In this document: positions 44,573 to 58,633 of the stretch, piece after piece
How positions within the stretch are numbered: position 1 is the first letter of the stretch
Layout: each line of letters starts with the position of its first letter
From: Bryum argenteum
Taxonomy: Eukaryota; Streptophyta; Bryopsida; Bryales; Bryaceae
Length of the DNA: 64,000 nt
Assembly (NCBI GenBank): GCA_037043015.1
Contig: CM073323.1
Coordinates: 21,232,758-21,296,757 of the forward strand
Direction of reading: 5' to 3'
Translations under genes and position numbers: made by a program
Notes under the pieces: generated by a model
What the model was told of the DNA's origin: nothing
Databases searched by the model: none
The model's input: only the letters and a program-made list of their open reading frames with translations

Positions 44573-47436
44573 CTAACTGTGGAACCAGTTCTTTACGTAA
44601 TCCAGTGGGCGCACTAAAGGTGGTGCGAAGCGATGAATCAGAGGCTCGGCACGGGCGCCTATTTTTGTCCATACTTGCTGATGATACGGGGAAGTCTGTG
44701 GTGCTCTGTAGTAAAGCTTCAATAACTGGAGAAACAGGAAAAAAACTTGTGAGAGCAGCGACAAGGAATGTGCATAATCTGCAACTATCTCGTTTCTAAA
44801 TAGAGAAAAGACCATAAAATCTACCTCATTGAGATTTAGAAGTATCTATCCACTCAACACGACAGTCATCAAAGGGTAGGAAGTAAAGGATGCCAACCTG
44901 CCAGTAGATCAATGCTTGAACAAGATTGCGGTGTGGCCTGAATGCAAATCATGAGAAGATGTTAGAGAAAATTTTAATCATATGAAACTGATGTAATCTG
45001 GGTTGCTTGTTCTACCTTGACCTATTCGTAAGCTTAAACTACATCGGATGGCAGGAGATCTCCTCTGACAATATATATATATATATGCGAAGAAATACGT
45101 ACGTGAGGATATTGAAAATCAACGTGAAACCAATTCCAATCTCTGCATTAGCACTAGCCATATGCAACATTGTCCGGTTCGTTGCCAAAATTTCGCAAGG
45201 CTTCCTCAAATAATTCCTGTCCATTAAAAAAAAGACGTGATTAGAATATTGATTTTGGGAGCTGAAACTACTGTCAATGTCAGTAATTAAGAAACAGGAT
45301 ATGACTTCTATGCCCTTGTCTAGTTAGCAAGTCGTCCCTTGATGCAATGACCTTCACAACAACCCTTCATGATCGTATAAGTGGAAGAGCTTACTTGTAA
45401 AGCAGAGTATTGTTGAAGTTCCCTTTCACAAAAATCATTGCTTGCTCCAAAGACCGGCAAAAGGCGGGAATTACCGCAACTGCATAAAAAGGTTAGGACA
45501 AAGAATGTCACTCGCTTGAATAAATGAACACCAGTAAATTAGACTAGCAAATGAAGAACTGTGGGAGAAGGGATACTCACAACTTATGGGGTAGATAGAT
45601 GAGAAAAAAATAACAGAGAACAAGAATGTCAGGAAGTCCTTTAAAGGTACTATTGACTGCATCCATTGTTGCAGAGCTTGAAGATTGTAAGCATGCGGTT
45701 TCTGCACATAGACCACATCCTCACCTTCAGCTATATAAACAGCTCAGGCATCCCATCAGTAGACAGGTTAACCTCAAAAAACCATCTAGAACTAAATCGT
45801 TGACAAATAACTCTGTAAAATTCTACATATCGATAATTAAGAAGGAATCTTCTATTGGAACATGACTCCGAAGAAAAATTATGCGGATCTTTCTCCACAC
45901 TAACAGCTTTGGCAACCAGCAGAATCGGGATCACGTATTTTCAAACAACCAAAAACTCGGAACAAATGCATATCATGCACATCATTCCGAAAAGTCTGGT
46001 GTTTCTATGGCAATACTGTCTCATAACGTAATGACCAGTCGAGTAGTAAAGTCATAAAAGCCACAATTAAGGGCAAAGTTGTGAAAGAATAACCGTACCC
46101 GATTATTTAGATAAAGAGAATGAGCACACGAAACGGCAGATCCCGCTAAAGCGAATCGGTATCCACGATCAGAAATGAATCGTGGTAAAAAAGGGAATAA
46201 GGCAAAAATTGCCATCACGCAAACCTGCAGTACATCAGGTGAAAGTTAGTTTTGTCACATTTAAGCGGCAGCATTCTCTTGCTGAAAGAAATACCATCAA
46301 ACTGGACTTCATGAATATGACTCAAAAGTGTTGATACTGATAGAACTGTACAACACCCCACCCCCTCTTGAGCAAACGTACAAACATAAACTGATCAAGC
46401 TACAACATACCCATGCGTTATTAAGAAACTGGAACGACTTCTGATCAAGTTGAAGAGTGCCAGTGCCTTGAGGAGGTACAGCCCGCGGAGGAGGCCGAGG
46501 AGGAACATTTCCGGCCGTGCCACGAGCTAACAATAAAAAAACGTATCAGTATACGTTTTTGATACATCCCAGTACATTCTCTCAAAGCAAGTCAACAAAA
46601 TTCAACACCTACATCGGCTGTGAACTAGCTGAAACTCATCTACTTTTAACTAAAATCCCCTTAACTCTCTTTCAATCCCTTAACTCTCTTTCAAGAGTCA
46701 ATTCGGGACTACAGGATGAGTTCTGTTCATATGCATCCGAAACAATCAACAATAATTGCACCATATTCCCGTGACCAAATATGAAGCTGGTGGTCCACTC
46801 TACAGAACGAGCAGAAAATAAAAAAATAACAATCTTAAGAGGGACCATCCTTCAAGCATACCTGAGCTTGCTGTATTGCTGGTAGGACGTTGATTAACCG
46901 AAATATTCGGACCTTTAGGAACTGAAGGAGTATCTTTGGAGCTCCCTTTCAAACTTGAGATAGGTTCTACTTCAAGTTCTGGATCCTGCATAACCAGCAC
47001 TCACATCTATAAACGAGCAGCACCTGAATCGTTTACAGAAGTTGAAAAATAATCAAGATCAATTTATATAGTAGATGAAGAAGCTTATATACCATACCAA
47101 AGCTAGAGAAAATGGGTTAATAAGCTCGAGGTAGGATTTTTTTATTTTTATCAGAGCTTATTATGCAACGATGAGGTTATAAACCTCGTCAATTATCCAA
47201 ACCCCAGATACAAACAATAGAAATGCTGTAGTCTTCAATATTCACGGGAGGGAGGTAGCAGCACATACGATGAAGCGTTGGTAAAACTTCAGCTGGAAGT
47301 GACGCTTGACCTCAGGCCGGGAAGTCATCTGCGGCGGAATCAGTACATTGTTCCAGTAATCAGACCATCGGGCATCCTCATCGAAGTTATAGGCTTCCGC
47401 CGTGGCCCGTTTCTGGGCCTGATTCTCTGTCGCCAT
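44573..47436 (-). CDS. TMEM33 / Pom33-type ER membrane protein
   Basis: Nine exons on the minus strand: 47436-47269, 46985-46862, 46526-46411, 46224-46099, 45701-45581, 45479-45395, 45216-45103, 44937-44898, 44725-44573, giving 348 residues in one frame. The amino end (YNFDEDARWSDYWNNVLIPP, HFQLKFYQRFI) and middle (KPHAYNLQALQQWMQSIVPL) match plant members; then PAFCRSLEQAMIFV, AEIGIGFTLIFNIL, YWQLLKLYYRAPQTSPYHQQ and WTKIG close it. Several hydrophobic segments (MAIFALFPFLPRFI, FLTFLFSVIFFSSIYPISF, IGFTLIFNIL) fit a multi-pass protein. The family shapes tubular ER and helps nuclear pore assembly. A Ser/Pro/Arg-rich linker (residues 57-125) separates the start from the membrane part. Introns carry AT microsatellites. 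Confidence 0.92.
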
Positions 47437-50400
47437 CGCACCCTGTGAAATTAACCCCCGATCTAAAATTGGTAGCTATAGGAGGCGGAATTGCGTTCGA
47501 TAGAGCTGAATGCTTTCGATTTCTGATCCCCGCAACAACGAAGCTCGATAGATGGAAACCCTAATGCTCCATGCTTGCTCTGAGAAATTGCATGTTTCCG
47601 TTCCTTCTACCACCTTCCAAGTACGGACGCCGATTCCACTCGGAATATATCGCTCAAGACGTCGGATGAACAATGTGGATGAACAATGGACGAAGTTTTC
47701 CCTGCTCTCTCTCTCTCTACACTATAATAGAATACATTTTTGTGAATACCCATTCTCCACGAGCCAATTAGGGAGCCCGCAGTAGCCCAAGAGACGAAAT
47801 TAATCAAAAAAGTATAAAGAAGGGTTTGCAAAAAAGGTAATGGGTCATGGCTTCCTTGCTCACTTCTTTAAGTGCTCCCTCCTCTCTTCGTGTAGCGCGT
47901 CGCACGTCGCCTGCTGCTGTTCGTTCCCTCAGGAGTCACTAGCTTCTGCTACAACGCCTTCTTCTAACCAAAAGTGCAATATAATAATCATTGAATACAA
48001 TTAACATCAATTAACAAAGGTCTTTACGTGTCAAATGTTTCCTCTAACTTGATGTTGATGAAAATAGTCTTCATTTGGGGAAGAGCTTCGAGGCGAGGGG
48101 GGCGTTTGTGCATTAAAGTTCTTCAATACAGAATAACACAACTTATATTGCAACAGCTTTGGACTCTCGCATGAAGCATTGACATAGAATTATAATCCTA
48201 TGTATGGAGGAATGAAGTCGTGAATTTCGTAAGAGGTTGTGGGAAAGCTAGCCGTTCTTGCAGGCAAAAGGTAAAGCCTACTGGCTTTGGATATTTTTGT
48301 GCATCATTAGTTAGTATCTTCCTCTTGGGATTTGAGCATATCGTAGTATATACGAGTATGCACCAAACAAAAGTGATTAGAATTGTGTCAATTCGCTTGC
48401 GAGTAACAGATAGTATATTCAATCATACTGAGCAGGTATCAAGTGTCTTACGTTATTGCATTCAGTTTTTTTAATAGAAATGGCTCGCAATGGTAAAACA
48501 TCCCTAATGTTTGAAATCTTAAGAGTAATAGTTGCCTTAACTAAATGCATGCCGATAATTCATACTTCACTAGATGTGGCTGTAGTTTTCACCAAAATTA
48601 AATTTAGATTCTACCCAACATATGGTATTTTGAAGTTACAACCTCTAACATTTAATAAAAGGTTCCATGTAGCATGTGTTTGAGGATGGTAGCAATCACT
48701 AAGCCTAGGTTTGACAATTTGGTGACAAGAAATTCGGTTACCTTTTTTCTTTTGTGTGTTCGAAGGACATTGGTACATACTTGCAATATGTTACAACCCC
48801 TGCAAAATTTCAGTAGTGCCAAGTGTTCGGTAGTATGCAAATGTTGTTTATGAAGATACTCTCCATATAAATAAATAAATAAATAAGAACACCAAACCCT
48901 TGTAGGTCTGGCGTGAACAAAATGCCCGTTCGACCTACCCTTGATGATATGCCCACAAGACATAACAACAATGACGTAGGACTACTAACCCCTATGAGGG
49001 TGTACACTATAACCACAAGTAGTAACTAGTAACCATTGAACTAGTATCTAAATATTTTGTTATATAACTTACGATTTGTTTGTTCATGATACTCTCCATT
49101 AATAATTACCACCTCTTATTAAGAAGAATCTCCACATTCATTTATTTTATTTTATTTTTGAAACTAGGACATGGGTCCATGTTCTAGTTTCAATATATAA
49201 TTATCCGGTTTATCACCTATGTTTTTCACTTTCAACCCTTCAATGCTCAAGCTCTTTATGTCACTTAAAAGTCTTTGAAAACCTCCTTGTATGTGATTGA
49301 AAAAATTGGTAAATAAACTTAAGTTTGTGAACTTCCAGTTGTATATCACCTGTTTAGGTTCCTGATGTTTGATGAATTTTTTTACTATTTTTTTCAAAAA
49401 TGAATGTATCCAACAACATCTTAAGTGAGGACTTTAAAAGTTCGGGGCCTAAAAGGAGTCTATGTATTGAGGTTGTTAAAAAAATTGATATCAAAAAATC
49501 GAATCATAGAGTTTGATATAATGTAATTGTACATTTTTTGCAATATAAATGTTGCCAATCAATTGTTGAAAATTTCTCAAAAGAAAAGTGTCTCAAACTT
49601 ATAACGCATGGTAATGCATTGAGCAATCTAACTCAAAACTTTGGAGGTGAATAGGAACAAAAAAAATCAAAATATTAGTTTAGTGAGAGCCACATCGACC
49701 TTTGAGAACATTTGAGGAAGTGCCCAAGAGAGCCACCTTTTATTGACTTTCAATGAAACCAACATACAAGAGAAGTTTATTATTTGTATCACATCTTTGG
49801 AATTTGAATTGTATCGATTGCACAATGTAGGTTTTTAAAATATGGAAAGAGGTTTTGGAAAATGGTAGGTAACTCTACATTGCAATGTGTTATGAGTTAT
49901 TTGGTTTGCACAAAGTCATGTTACTTGCTCAAAATCAGCCACTTAAGAGTAATTCAATTACCCTTTTGTAATCAAATGCTTTGATTTGCCAATCAATGAG
50001 GTTCAAAGAATAGGTTCTTTATGAAACTTCTCACACTAGTACACTACAAGATCTCATTGTCAAATTATTTTATGACAAACAAAAAAAAAACATCAAAAAA
50101 CTTAATCACCTACTTGCACATCGTAGGAGAAAATTCGATGAATTCAAATGCTTAGAGTCATAAGAACAACCGACTATCCGAAATACTTCTACATTCTTCC
50201 TAGCAACACAGATGTCCACATTTCTGGAAACCCCCAAACAAGGTAGAGGAGTTTTATTTATATCCATCCGGTCTAGGTTTTCTTCTTTACATTAGCATCC
50301 GGAATTTTGAATTCATACCCAAGTTCTACCTATGTGAAAACCATGTATACTTTAAGATCTTGAATGACTGAGAATCTTGACCTTTCAAAGTCAAATCAAT

Positions 50401-50640
50401 ATTTTCTAGAAATAATAGACTCATTTGCTATTGTTCAGGTAAAAGCTACACAAGAGGAAATGCAATAAGTTGAATGAATTGTATTGGTTCAAATGAGCAG
50501 GCGGTTGCTACATGAGAGGAAGTATGGGGAGTAGCAACAATGACATGGAACAACTTTTTAGCTTTGGATAATGCTTTGTGATCTACATGGCAATAAAGTC
50601 ATGTGACATACGAGAATAAATGTATTCCAAAATTACGAGG
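47437..50640. other. Leader of the TMEM33-type gene and AT-rich spacer
   Basis: 47440-47720 is the likely leader and promoter, with a CT microsatellite at 47703-47721. Beyond that the sequence is AT-rich with a TAAA run at 48867-48884 and no supported gene. Confidence 0.5.
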
Positions 50641-51244
50641 CACCGGTGCTTGGAAGCCCATATTGTCAAGAGAAAACAAGGAAAAGGAAGGCAAAGTGCC
50701 ATGTTGGAGGAAGTTCTGAAACTTCCTCCCCCTCTCGTGTGGTTTGGGCCTTAGTTGTTTCCCTCTCACCTTGCTCCCAAAAGTCAATTACACGAGGAAA
50801 AAAACAAAAGACAAATGAAAACGAGTCAAACGTGCACCTTCCCTTCCACCAGCAGCCATGACGAGAGCAACCGCTCACATCTTCGTCCTCCGTACATGCA
50901 AGCTCATATCATTCAAGGGAAGGAGACTTACCTTACCGCACGAGGCGGTTGCCTCTTCGAAATCGAAAAGACGATCGATCAATCGATCCATGCAGTCGAA
51001 CCGACTTCACTCTATCAGTCGAGAATCTGACACTTTCAGATATTTGCGGGATAAAAAAGAAAACCATCATCCGAGGTCTCCTTGCATTGCGGATTCCTCG
51101 TTGACTTACAAGCGAATCGGGCGACTCGTAGTGTCACTCGAAGAGCATTCCGCTCCGCTATCTCCGAATAGTTAGTTGATCCAGTCGAAGAATATCTAGA
51201 AATACACACAGTATCGGTTTTTTGCAAGGTTTGTGAGATCGAGA
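50641..51244 (+). other. Promoter/leader of acetyl-CoA synthetase with an upstream open frame
   Basis: GC-richer than the spacer. An open frame at 50858-51175 (105 codons, rich in Arg, Ser and Thr, few acidic residues at its start) lies in the same frame as the downstream gene but ends in a stop 70 bases before it. It could be an upstream ORF in the leader or, if spliced, an alternative amino end resembling a plastid transit peptide; I cannot decide. Confidence 0.35.
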
Positions 51245-54200
51245 ATGGCTTCTGAGAACGGGACGACGGGGTTGAGCTCGCTGGCGTCCGTGCGGCCGAA
51301 TTTCGCGCTCGAAGGCGACAAGATGGATGATCCGGAGCTCGTTGCTCCGAGCGCGGCGGTTCGAGAGCGCGCGTTGGTGCCATCACGGGCGCAGGTAAAT
51401 AACTGATCGCACATTGCTTTGGTTTGCGTTGCTAGACAATCACCGATTGAGGTGATCGCATCTCTTTCCACTAGTTTTTGAGAGCAGGCATTGTGTCAGG
51501 AGTGTCGTCATCCGTGCTCTGGCAATGTGATTCTTCGGTGGTCAAATTATTCAAGGAAGCGAGCCTTTCCCTCTGAGAATGATAGTGCCTATCATTTAGG
51601 GTTGCTAGACTCTGCGATTGGACTCTAGAGTACCAAGGCTCTCAAATGTGATCATGCTTGTTCTTTGAGAACATATAGAGCGTGCTTAAGGAGCAAATTG
51701 CATGAGGGATGCAGCTTTTAGAGCTTGCTTGAAGGGCATATTGCATGAGGGACGTAGGAATTTGATTCGCAAGGGCATTGTTTGCAAGGCGACTGAATTG
51801 AAGGCAATGCGGTGATGGAACTAGATTTTGATAGATTTTGATGTTACGTGCAGTATGATGAGATGTACAAGCGATCAGTGGAGGATCCAGATGGTTTCTG
51901 GGGTGACATTGCATCTACCTTTTTTTGGAAGAAGAAATGGCCTGTCGGCAACGATGGAAAATTGCACTCTGCCAACATCGATGTTCGCACTGGGCGAGTT
52001 GAAGTTAAGGTATGATTCACCTGCACAAAATATCCAGTATCAGGCATCGGAGCGATGTGCCACTCTTCTTCTATAGAAATGAGCAACTTGCTTACAACTT
52101 AGGGTATGTTTGGTGACAGTGGTTTGAGGGAGGCCAAACCAACATCTGCTACAATGCATTAGACAGGCACATCGAAGCAGGGCTTGGTGACAAGGTTGCC
52201 TTCTTCTGGGAGGGGAATGATACGGGCGTGGATGCCACTCTCACTTACAAAGAAGTACTGGAACGTGTATGCCAGGTGAGGCTCCTATATTCAAACCCTG
52301 GACTGTCGTTCAGAGCATCAATATCATAGACATGCCACATTTCACTCTGCTTTATTCTAAAACAATGTGGCGTTCCAATTTTTCATGATTTCATTTCTTG
52401 ATTAAGTATACTATTTGCGACCTATTGCAAAACTGAAAGGAGATTTTCAGGTTGAATCTCGAACTTGGAAGTCACACTAAAACAATGTTGGTTTGCGACC
52501 AGTTGCTTGTCCTGAAAACTTACAGATTGCAGCGATCGAACAGTCTTGAACCATTGCAAAGTGCAAATGCAAGTTAAGATTGAGAATTGAGAGTTGTCTA
52601 TTGATCAGAAGCGTTCGGTGATAGGCGTACCTGTCATACATTTGTTGATTATTGTGTGTGCTTGTGCAGCTCGCAAATTATTTGCGCAGTCAAGGAGTAA
52701 AGAAGGGCGATGCCGTGGCCATCTACATGCCTATGTTGGCCGAGTTGCCCATCGCCATGCTTGCATGTGCTCGCATCGGAGCTGTCCATTCTGTAAGTCA
52801 ATGCTCCATGCTAAAATTATGCCGTATGTGTGGATGGGAGCATCATTTGAGAGTTCGTTGTGTGCAGGTTGTGTTTGCAGGATTTTCGGCGGAGTCATTG
52901 TCGCAGCGCATTCTTGACTGCCAACCGAACATCATCCTCACGAGCAGTGCTGTAAAACGTGCAGCCAAGATCATCAATCTCAAAGACATCGTTGACGATG
53001 CATTGCAACGAGCAGCAGATCAGGGTCATGTTGTGGGTGAGTACATCTCTCACACTAGAGAATCTCCTAACCTCTTTCTGATACTGGCATGAATAGAGTA
53101 TTTGCTTGATTCTTTAAGGACTTCTTCTTCGAGGCAAACACTAATACCAAAATGACAACAGACATGTCATTTGCATGGCGTTTTGGTTTTTGAGGGTACC
53201 CATACAACAAGATCCATACATCCAGTATAGTTTGATGGACGGTAATGGTGGCAGTTGTTTAAGGACATTCTGGTACTCTTATGCACATACCAAATCAAAA
53301 CCTGTGGTGTGAGATTTTTCAGCTTGACGTGTTGTAAAAATGCCAGGTCTTTGCTTGACATATGATAACGATTCGGCAATGAAGCGGAAGGACACGGCAT
53401 GGCAAGAAGGTCGTGATGTATGGTGGCAGGTGAATATATTCTTCATGCTCCATTCTGCTTCATCTTTTTTGTCAATAACTTATCTTTTTAACGTTTTAAC
53501 CTTTTTGGAAATCTCTTGCAGGATGTAGTTCCATCACATTCGAAAGAATGTGAAGTGGAGTGGGTTGATGCCGAAGACACTTTGTTCTTGTTATACACGA
53601 GTGGAAGCACCGGAAAGCCCAAGGTAATCACCCACTTTAGTCCTAGCTTTTTCCATGTTTGTATGCTTTCTGAGCAGCTGGGTTTGATTTAAGAGACATT
53701 GTGATAGGGCGTGCTACATACAACTGGAGGCTACATGGTGTACGCTGCAACAACATTCAAGTATGCGTTCGACTATCACGATGACGACGTCTATTGGTGA
53801 GCTACCCACCATTTATTGTATTTTCATCGCACGCTTTTGTGTTTTTAGGTTGACATTTTTTTTTTGCTGTTAAACCCAGGTGTACAGCAGACTGCGGATG
53901 GATTACGGGGCACAGTTACGTGACGTATGGGCCTCTACTCAACGGTGCATCGATGGTTGTTTTTGAAGGGGTGGGTACTCGACACTTATGCCTTTTGTTC
54001 AGTGAGTTATGAAAAACAAAATTATTATTAACTCTGTGTATGAACACAGGTCCCGAACTATCCAGATGCTGGTCGTTGCTGGGAAATCGTCGATAAATAC
54101 AACGTAACCATCTTCTATACTGCCCCAACTGCAATTCGTTCCTTGATGCGGTCCGGTGACGAGGTATGTAAATATTTCCACTGACTATCCATTTTAAAGT

Positions 54201-56150
54201 AACTCAAAACTCCACGACATGAACATAACTTATCAAGTTTTAAGAAGTGGGTGCTTTATTTGATAGCATTCGAATATTCTATTCTATGTACGTGCATCGG
54301 AGTTGTACTGATTCTAACACACTAATATTGTGAGATCATGTGAAGCAACAGGTTACAGTTTGAGGTTTGATGTGATTTTCATTGATCGATGGACTTGTTT
54401 ATGTGCGCAGCCTGTACAGCGGCACACTCGTAAGTCACTGCGAGTGCTGGGAAGCGTGGGGGAACCCATAAATCCAAGTGCATGGAGATGGTACTATGAA
54501 GTTGTTGGTGATAAACGCTGTCCTGTTGTTGACACATGGTGGCAAACCGAGACAGGAGGTTTCATGGTATGGACTCTTTTAAAATCTGGATGCATTAGAG
54601 AAAGATCTTGCTTGAGCAAGTGCTATTGACTGAAGCGTTCTGTGTTGTTTCTAGATTACTCCAATTCCAGGCGCATGGAGCTTGAAACCTGGCTCTGCTA
54701 CCCTGCCATTCTTTGGAGTCCAGGTATAAATTCAATAACTCTTTAGCAATTGTCACTATTTTAAAGTTTGTGCGAGCCATTGTTCTGAGATTCTCACTAT
54801 ACTGCATTTATGTGCAGCCTGCAGTGGTGGATGAGAATGCGAAGGAGCAGACCGGGGAGTGCAGTGGCTACTTGTGCATCAAGGCAGCATGGCCTGGCAT
54901 GATGCGAACCCTTCAAGGCGACCATGATCGATACGAGACCACCTACTTCGCTCCTTTCAAGGGCTTCTATTTCAGCGGTGATGGCTGCCGCAGGTCCGTT
55001 TCCAACATTTAAATTGCTCCATCTTTCTTGTATATATTTCGCTTGAGATTGTTCACAAATGTTGGTGGTTGTTTTGTGCAGGGATAAAGATGGGTACTAC
55101 TGGTTAACAGGACGAGTTGACGACGTCATCAATGTCAGGTGGGTATGAAATCCTCTCGTTCGTAAGGCAGTGGATCCAGAAACTGACTGGAACACACTCA
55201 GTTTCATATGAATTTCTCAAGTTTTAATACTACACTGCTCTTACAGCGTCCATCGACTGTTCATGAAATTTCTCTAGAGAAAAAGAGAGGAAACTAGCCA
55301 ATCAAATATATCAAATTATATACCAGAGTTTGGACAAGGTGGAAGCATGTGCAGTTTGTGGCAAACAAGGAATTTATGGAAAAGATGCAAGCCATAAGAA
55401 TGTAGGATTGGCTTTGTGACCCAGTAAAGTACTGACAGCATTTTTGGATGGACGTGATGCAGTGGGCACCGCATCGGCACGGCGGAGGTCGAATCAGCGT
55501 TGGTGTCGCATCCGCAGTGCGCTGAAGCTGCAGTTGTCGGCTTCGATCACGAGGTATGAAATCGATCACTCTATCTGCTCTCTAATCGAATAGCCAACAA
55601 TGGGTCTCCAACAATGGGCAAAATCCCACCATAGTTGGGTAATTCAGTAATGTGTAGTTGGACATCTCGGACCAGAGCCTACTCACAGTAACCTTACTGG
55701 GCATTTCCAGGTGAAGGGTCAAGGAATCTACGCTTTTGTTACTTTGTTAATGGACGTGGAGTACAGCAATGAGCTTCGCACGGCTCTCATCAACTGCGTC
55801 CGATCGCAGGTAATGAATCGAACCTCACTCAGATTACGGTAGCCTAATGAGCTCTTGATCAATTGATCGCATATCATATCGTCTCGAGCCATCAATCTGC
55901 ACATCGAAAACTTGAAAATTTGCGATGATCAACTGCTTGACACTATGATTGTTTTTGTTGGCAGATTGGAGCGTTCGCAGCGCCAGATGTGATTCACTGG
56001 GCTCCAGGGCTACCCAAGACAAGGAGTGGGAAGATCATGCGCAGGATTCTGCGAAAGATTGCGGGCAACCAGCTGGACGAACTGGGTGATATCAGCACCT
56101 TGGCTGATACCTCCGTGGTTGATCAGCTCATCAGTCTCCGTGGCAAGTGA
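51245..56150 (+). CDS. ACS: Acetyl-CoA synthetase (AMP-forming)
   Basis: Seventeen exons: 51245-51394, 51854-52009, 52120-52275, 52670-52792, 52868-53036, 53347-53429, 53522-53623, 53708-53796, 53880-53970, 54050-54163, 54411-54566, 54655-54723, 54818-54993, 55082-55138, 55463-55553, 55711-55809 and 55965-56150, giving 688 residues. It converts acetate, ATP and CoA to acetyl-CoA via acetyl-AMP. Signature parts: [11 protein letters not shown] (ATP loop), [45 protein letters not shown] (hinge) and [11 protein letters not shown] with the catalytic lysine that is controlled by acetylation in this family. It is collinear with the plant plastid enzyme, but from this start there is no clear transit peptide, so it may be cytosolic or the true start may lie in an upstream exon. 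It converges on the CASP-like gene, about 660 bp away. Confidence 0.96.
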
Positions 56151-56815
56151 GAACACCCCTTTAGGCGGGTCCGTTCGAGATTAGTGGGCACTGAGTTCCT
56201 GCAGTTGTTTTCTCCGCTCCAAGAATGAAAGAAAAACTTGATCCGCTGTAGATTTTGTAGCAAAAGCAATAATGTGAGGAGTTTGAGACTGGAAATGAGA
56301 GCGAGGAGCTCTCATCTTTCAACTTTTGAGAGAGTGGGCAACGCAACCACCGCAAGAATTAATGCTAGAACTTCTTTATCCTTCATAAAATCATTTACCA
56401 ACTATGTCCATATGGATACTTGCATGTAAGGAGTAGGTGTTGTTGTGGTCTTAGCAAAGATCATCATCAAGAGTAAGAAGTAATTGCAACCCCTAATCAT
56501 ATAGTCTTGGAACATTCCTGCAATAATCATCAACCACGAAATAGCAACCCATTAAATTTTTTACAAATGCACTTAGAAAACGAAGATCATTCTTTGAGTT
56601 CTGCGCAGAGGAAAACATGAGCATTGATGTAAATGTGATTTGATACAAATTTCCAAACACAGGCGTAATAACCGTATAAGAGAACACCATAAAGGCGAAA
56701 TAAGAACTTCAATGGAAGTTCCTATCTGAATCAATGTAAAAGTACATACAGCAACCACATATTCTACATACATGCAAGGCATGCTCAATCTTAAAAAAAT
56801 AACAAATAAAAATCC
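56151..56815. other. Spacer between converging genes
   Basis: This contains the 3' UTRs of acetyl-CoA synthetase and, on the other strand, the CASP-like gene; no other feature is seen. Confidence 0.5.
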
Positions 56816-58633
56816 TCAAAGAATGAGGTAGGGGGCCAAGCTATACACCCCAAGAAGTAACGAAAGCACCATACAGAAGAACGACAAGAAAGTGAAAGCC
56901 ACAGCTGCTTCAGCGTGCCCACAAAATACGGTAATCTTCCCATCTCGGCACCCGTTCCCGTAATCGTCCAATACTCCTTCGTGATTGATTATCATGGCAA
57001 CAGATGCCCCTGCCGCACCGGCGGCCATTAGAAGGAATGCTGATATCTGCACATTCATATCAAATACTCATGTCATCACACTTGTATATCCAAAAGCATC
57101 CGTACATGCATGAATCTATAAACAACTTACATAATGAGTTATCCTATGATACATACCGTATTCCAAGACAAATGTGCCCTAAGTACATCTGAATTTGATA
57201 TACCCATAGTTCTAAATATGGCGTTAAGATTTCCAATCCACATTGGACAAGTTACTATTCATCACATTGTACAATTTCCATTTATCACCCTTAAATTACA
57301 TTGGACAAGTTACTATTCATCACATTGAACACATTGGACAAGTTCCATTTATCACCCTTCGATTGACCTGATCATAAGGCCAGACCTGATCATAAGACCA
57401 AGGTATATAGTCAGGTATATAGTTGTCCAAAGTGTCCAATGTAATGAATAGTAGATCGTCCAATGTGGCAACCATGTTCCAATCATATTACAAGACTCTA
57501 CCGGGGATATTGAAATCATAGCATCAAAAACTCTCACTATGTTGTAAGTATGTGGGTTGTTTACTATCCATGACGATGGAAAAAAAGGTTAGGTATTTAA
57601 AATTAGAAGTGATGAGGAGGGAGTCATCTTACCAAGTCACATCCGAAAGTAACGAATGTGTAGATTTTGTTGACTGCTCCTCCAGAAACAAGAAACATGA
57701 CGGTCATTATAATTTGCCCCAGAGTGTATAAAACTACCAGCACATTTATCGCCAATAAAAAGCTGTACACACACACACAAGCGAACGATCATTAACCGAT
57801 CACACAAGAATTGCTTGCTCCATACAGAAATGCGAACCCTAAAACCCTGCACTTTCATTACAGCAGATGAGAGTTTTCTTCCTGTTGGTAACAAGGCTAA
57901 AATCTAGTTAGAAAGACAAAGACGACTGTAAGAATTGATGATTTTTACCATCCGCATGATGCACTTGCGATCTAAGAATCTAGAATGTACTAATGACAGT
58001 TTGACAGTATGACGAAACATCTTAGTTTCTAAATCCTTCTATTCAAATGCATTTCTGCTGAAGAAGCAGGAGTTCACTGAAAATTTTGATGCTGAACTTT
58101 AGCCATAGCTGATGAAGATTTTTCTGATGTCGATAACAGGACTAAGATTCAGTTACAATGGAGAGGCTCTTGAAGAAGATCTTACAATCCACTTGACGTT
58201 AATTACATTGGGCGAGACAAGGCAACAATCCCATTCTTCAAATGCATAATTGGTGAAGACCGTGTAAGGAGAACCCTAAAATCCTCCTGCCGATAAAACA
58301 TGGCGAGGATTTCCATACAATGCAATGGTATCATATTGAAAACCCTAAAATCCCGAAGGAGATTCCGCGACAGATTTTTGTGTAAATGGAGTTCCGGTGG
58401 TACCTGTAGGAGGTGAAGTTGTTGAAGACAGCGCCGTTTTGATCCGCGGACGCCATCAAGCTGAACGCAATGACACTCAGGATGAACTCCGCCACGCGCA
58501 GACCCAAGTTGAGCCCCGAGATGTGGTTGATGTTCTTCTTCACCGCCACCAACGCCGCGGGGCTCCCACCCGCAGGATAGGAACCGTTCGCTCGCCCTTG
58601 CTCCATCGCACCCGGCCCCGAACCCGGCTCCAT
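56816..58633 (-). CDS. CASP-like (CASPL, UPF0497) four-helix membrane protein
   Basis: Three exons on the minus strand (58633-58404, 57762-57633, 57046-56816) encode 196 residues. A Gly/Pro/Ala-rich cytosolic start leads to four membrane helices: LGLRVAEFILSVIAFSLMAS (1), LLAINVLVVLYTLGQIIM (2), VNKIYTFVTFGCDLISAFLL (3) and EAAVAFTFLSFFCMVLSLLL (4). The arginine in helix 1 and the aspartate of GCD in helix 3 are the hallmark charged residues of the CASP/MARVEL-type fold. CASPs form plasma-membrane scaffolds that direct local wall modification; liverworts and mosses lack a Casparian strip, so a general scaffold role is expected. The start is set by family fit (MEPGSGPGAMEQ); a second ATG ten codons later is possible. 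Intron 2 contains a foldback repeat. Confidence 0.9.
57238..57468. repeat. Foldback repeat inside CASP-like intron 2
   Basis: CCACATTGGACAAGTTACTA at the left is mirrored by TAGTAGATCGTCCAATGTGG at the right, and the left arm has itself been copied in tandem (ACATTGGACAAGTTACTATT at 57239 and again near 57299). The inner part has a repeated CTGATCATAAG phrase. It looks like a small MITE with internal duplication. Confidence 0.65.
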
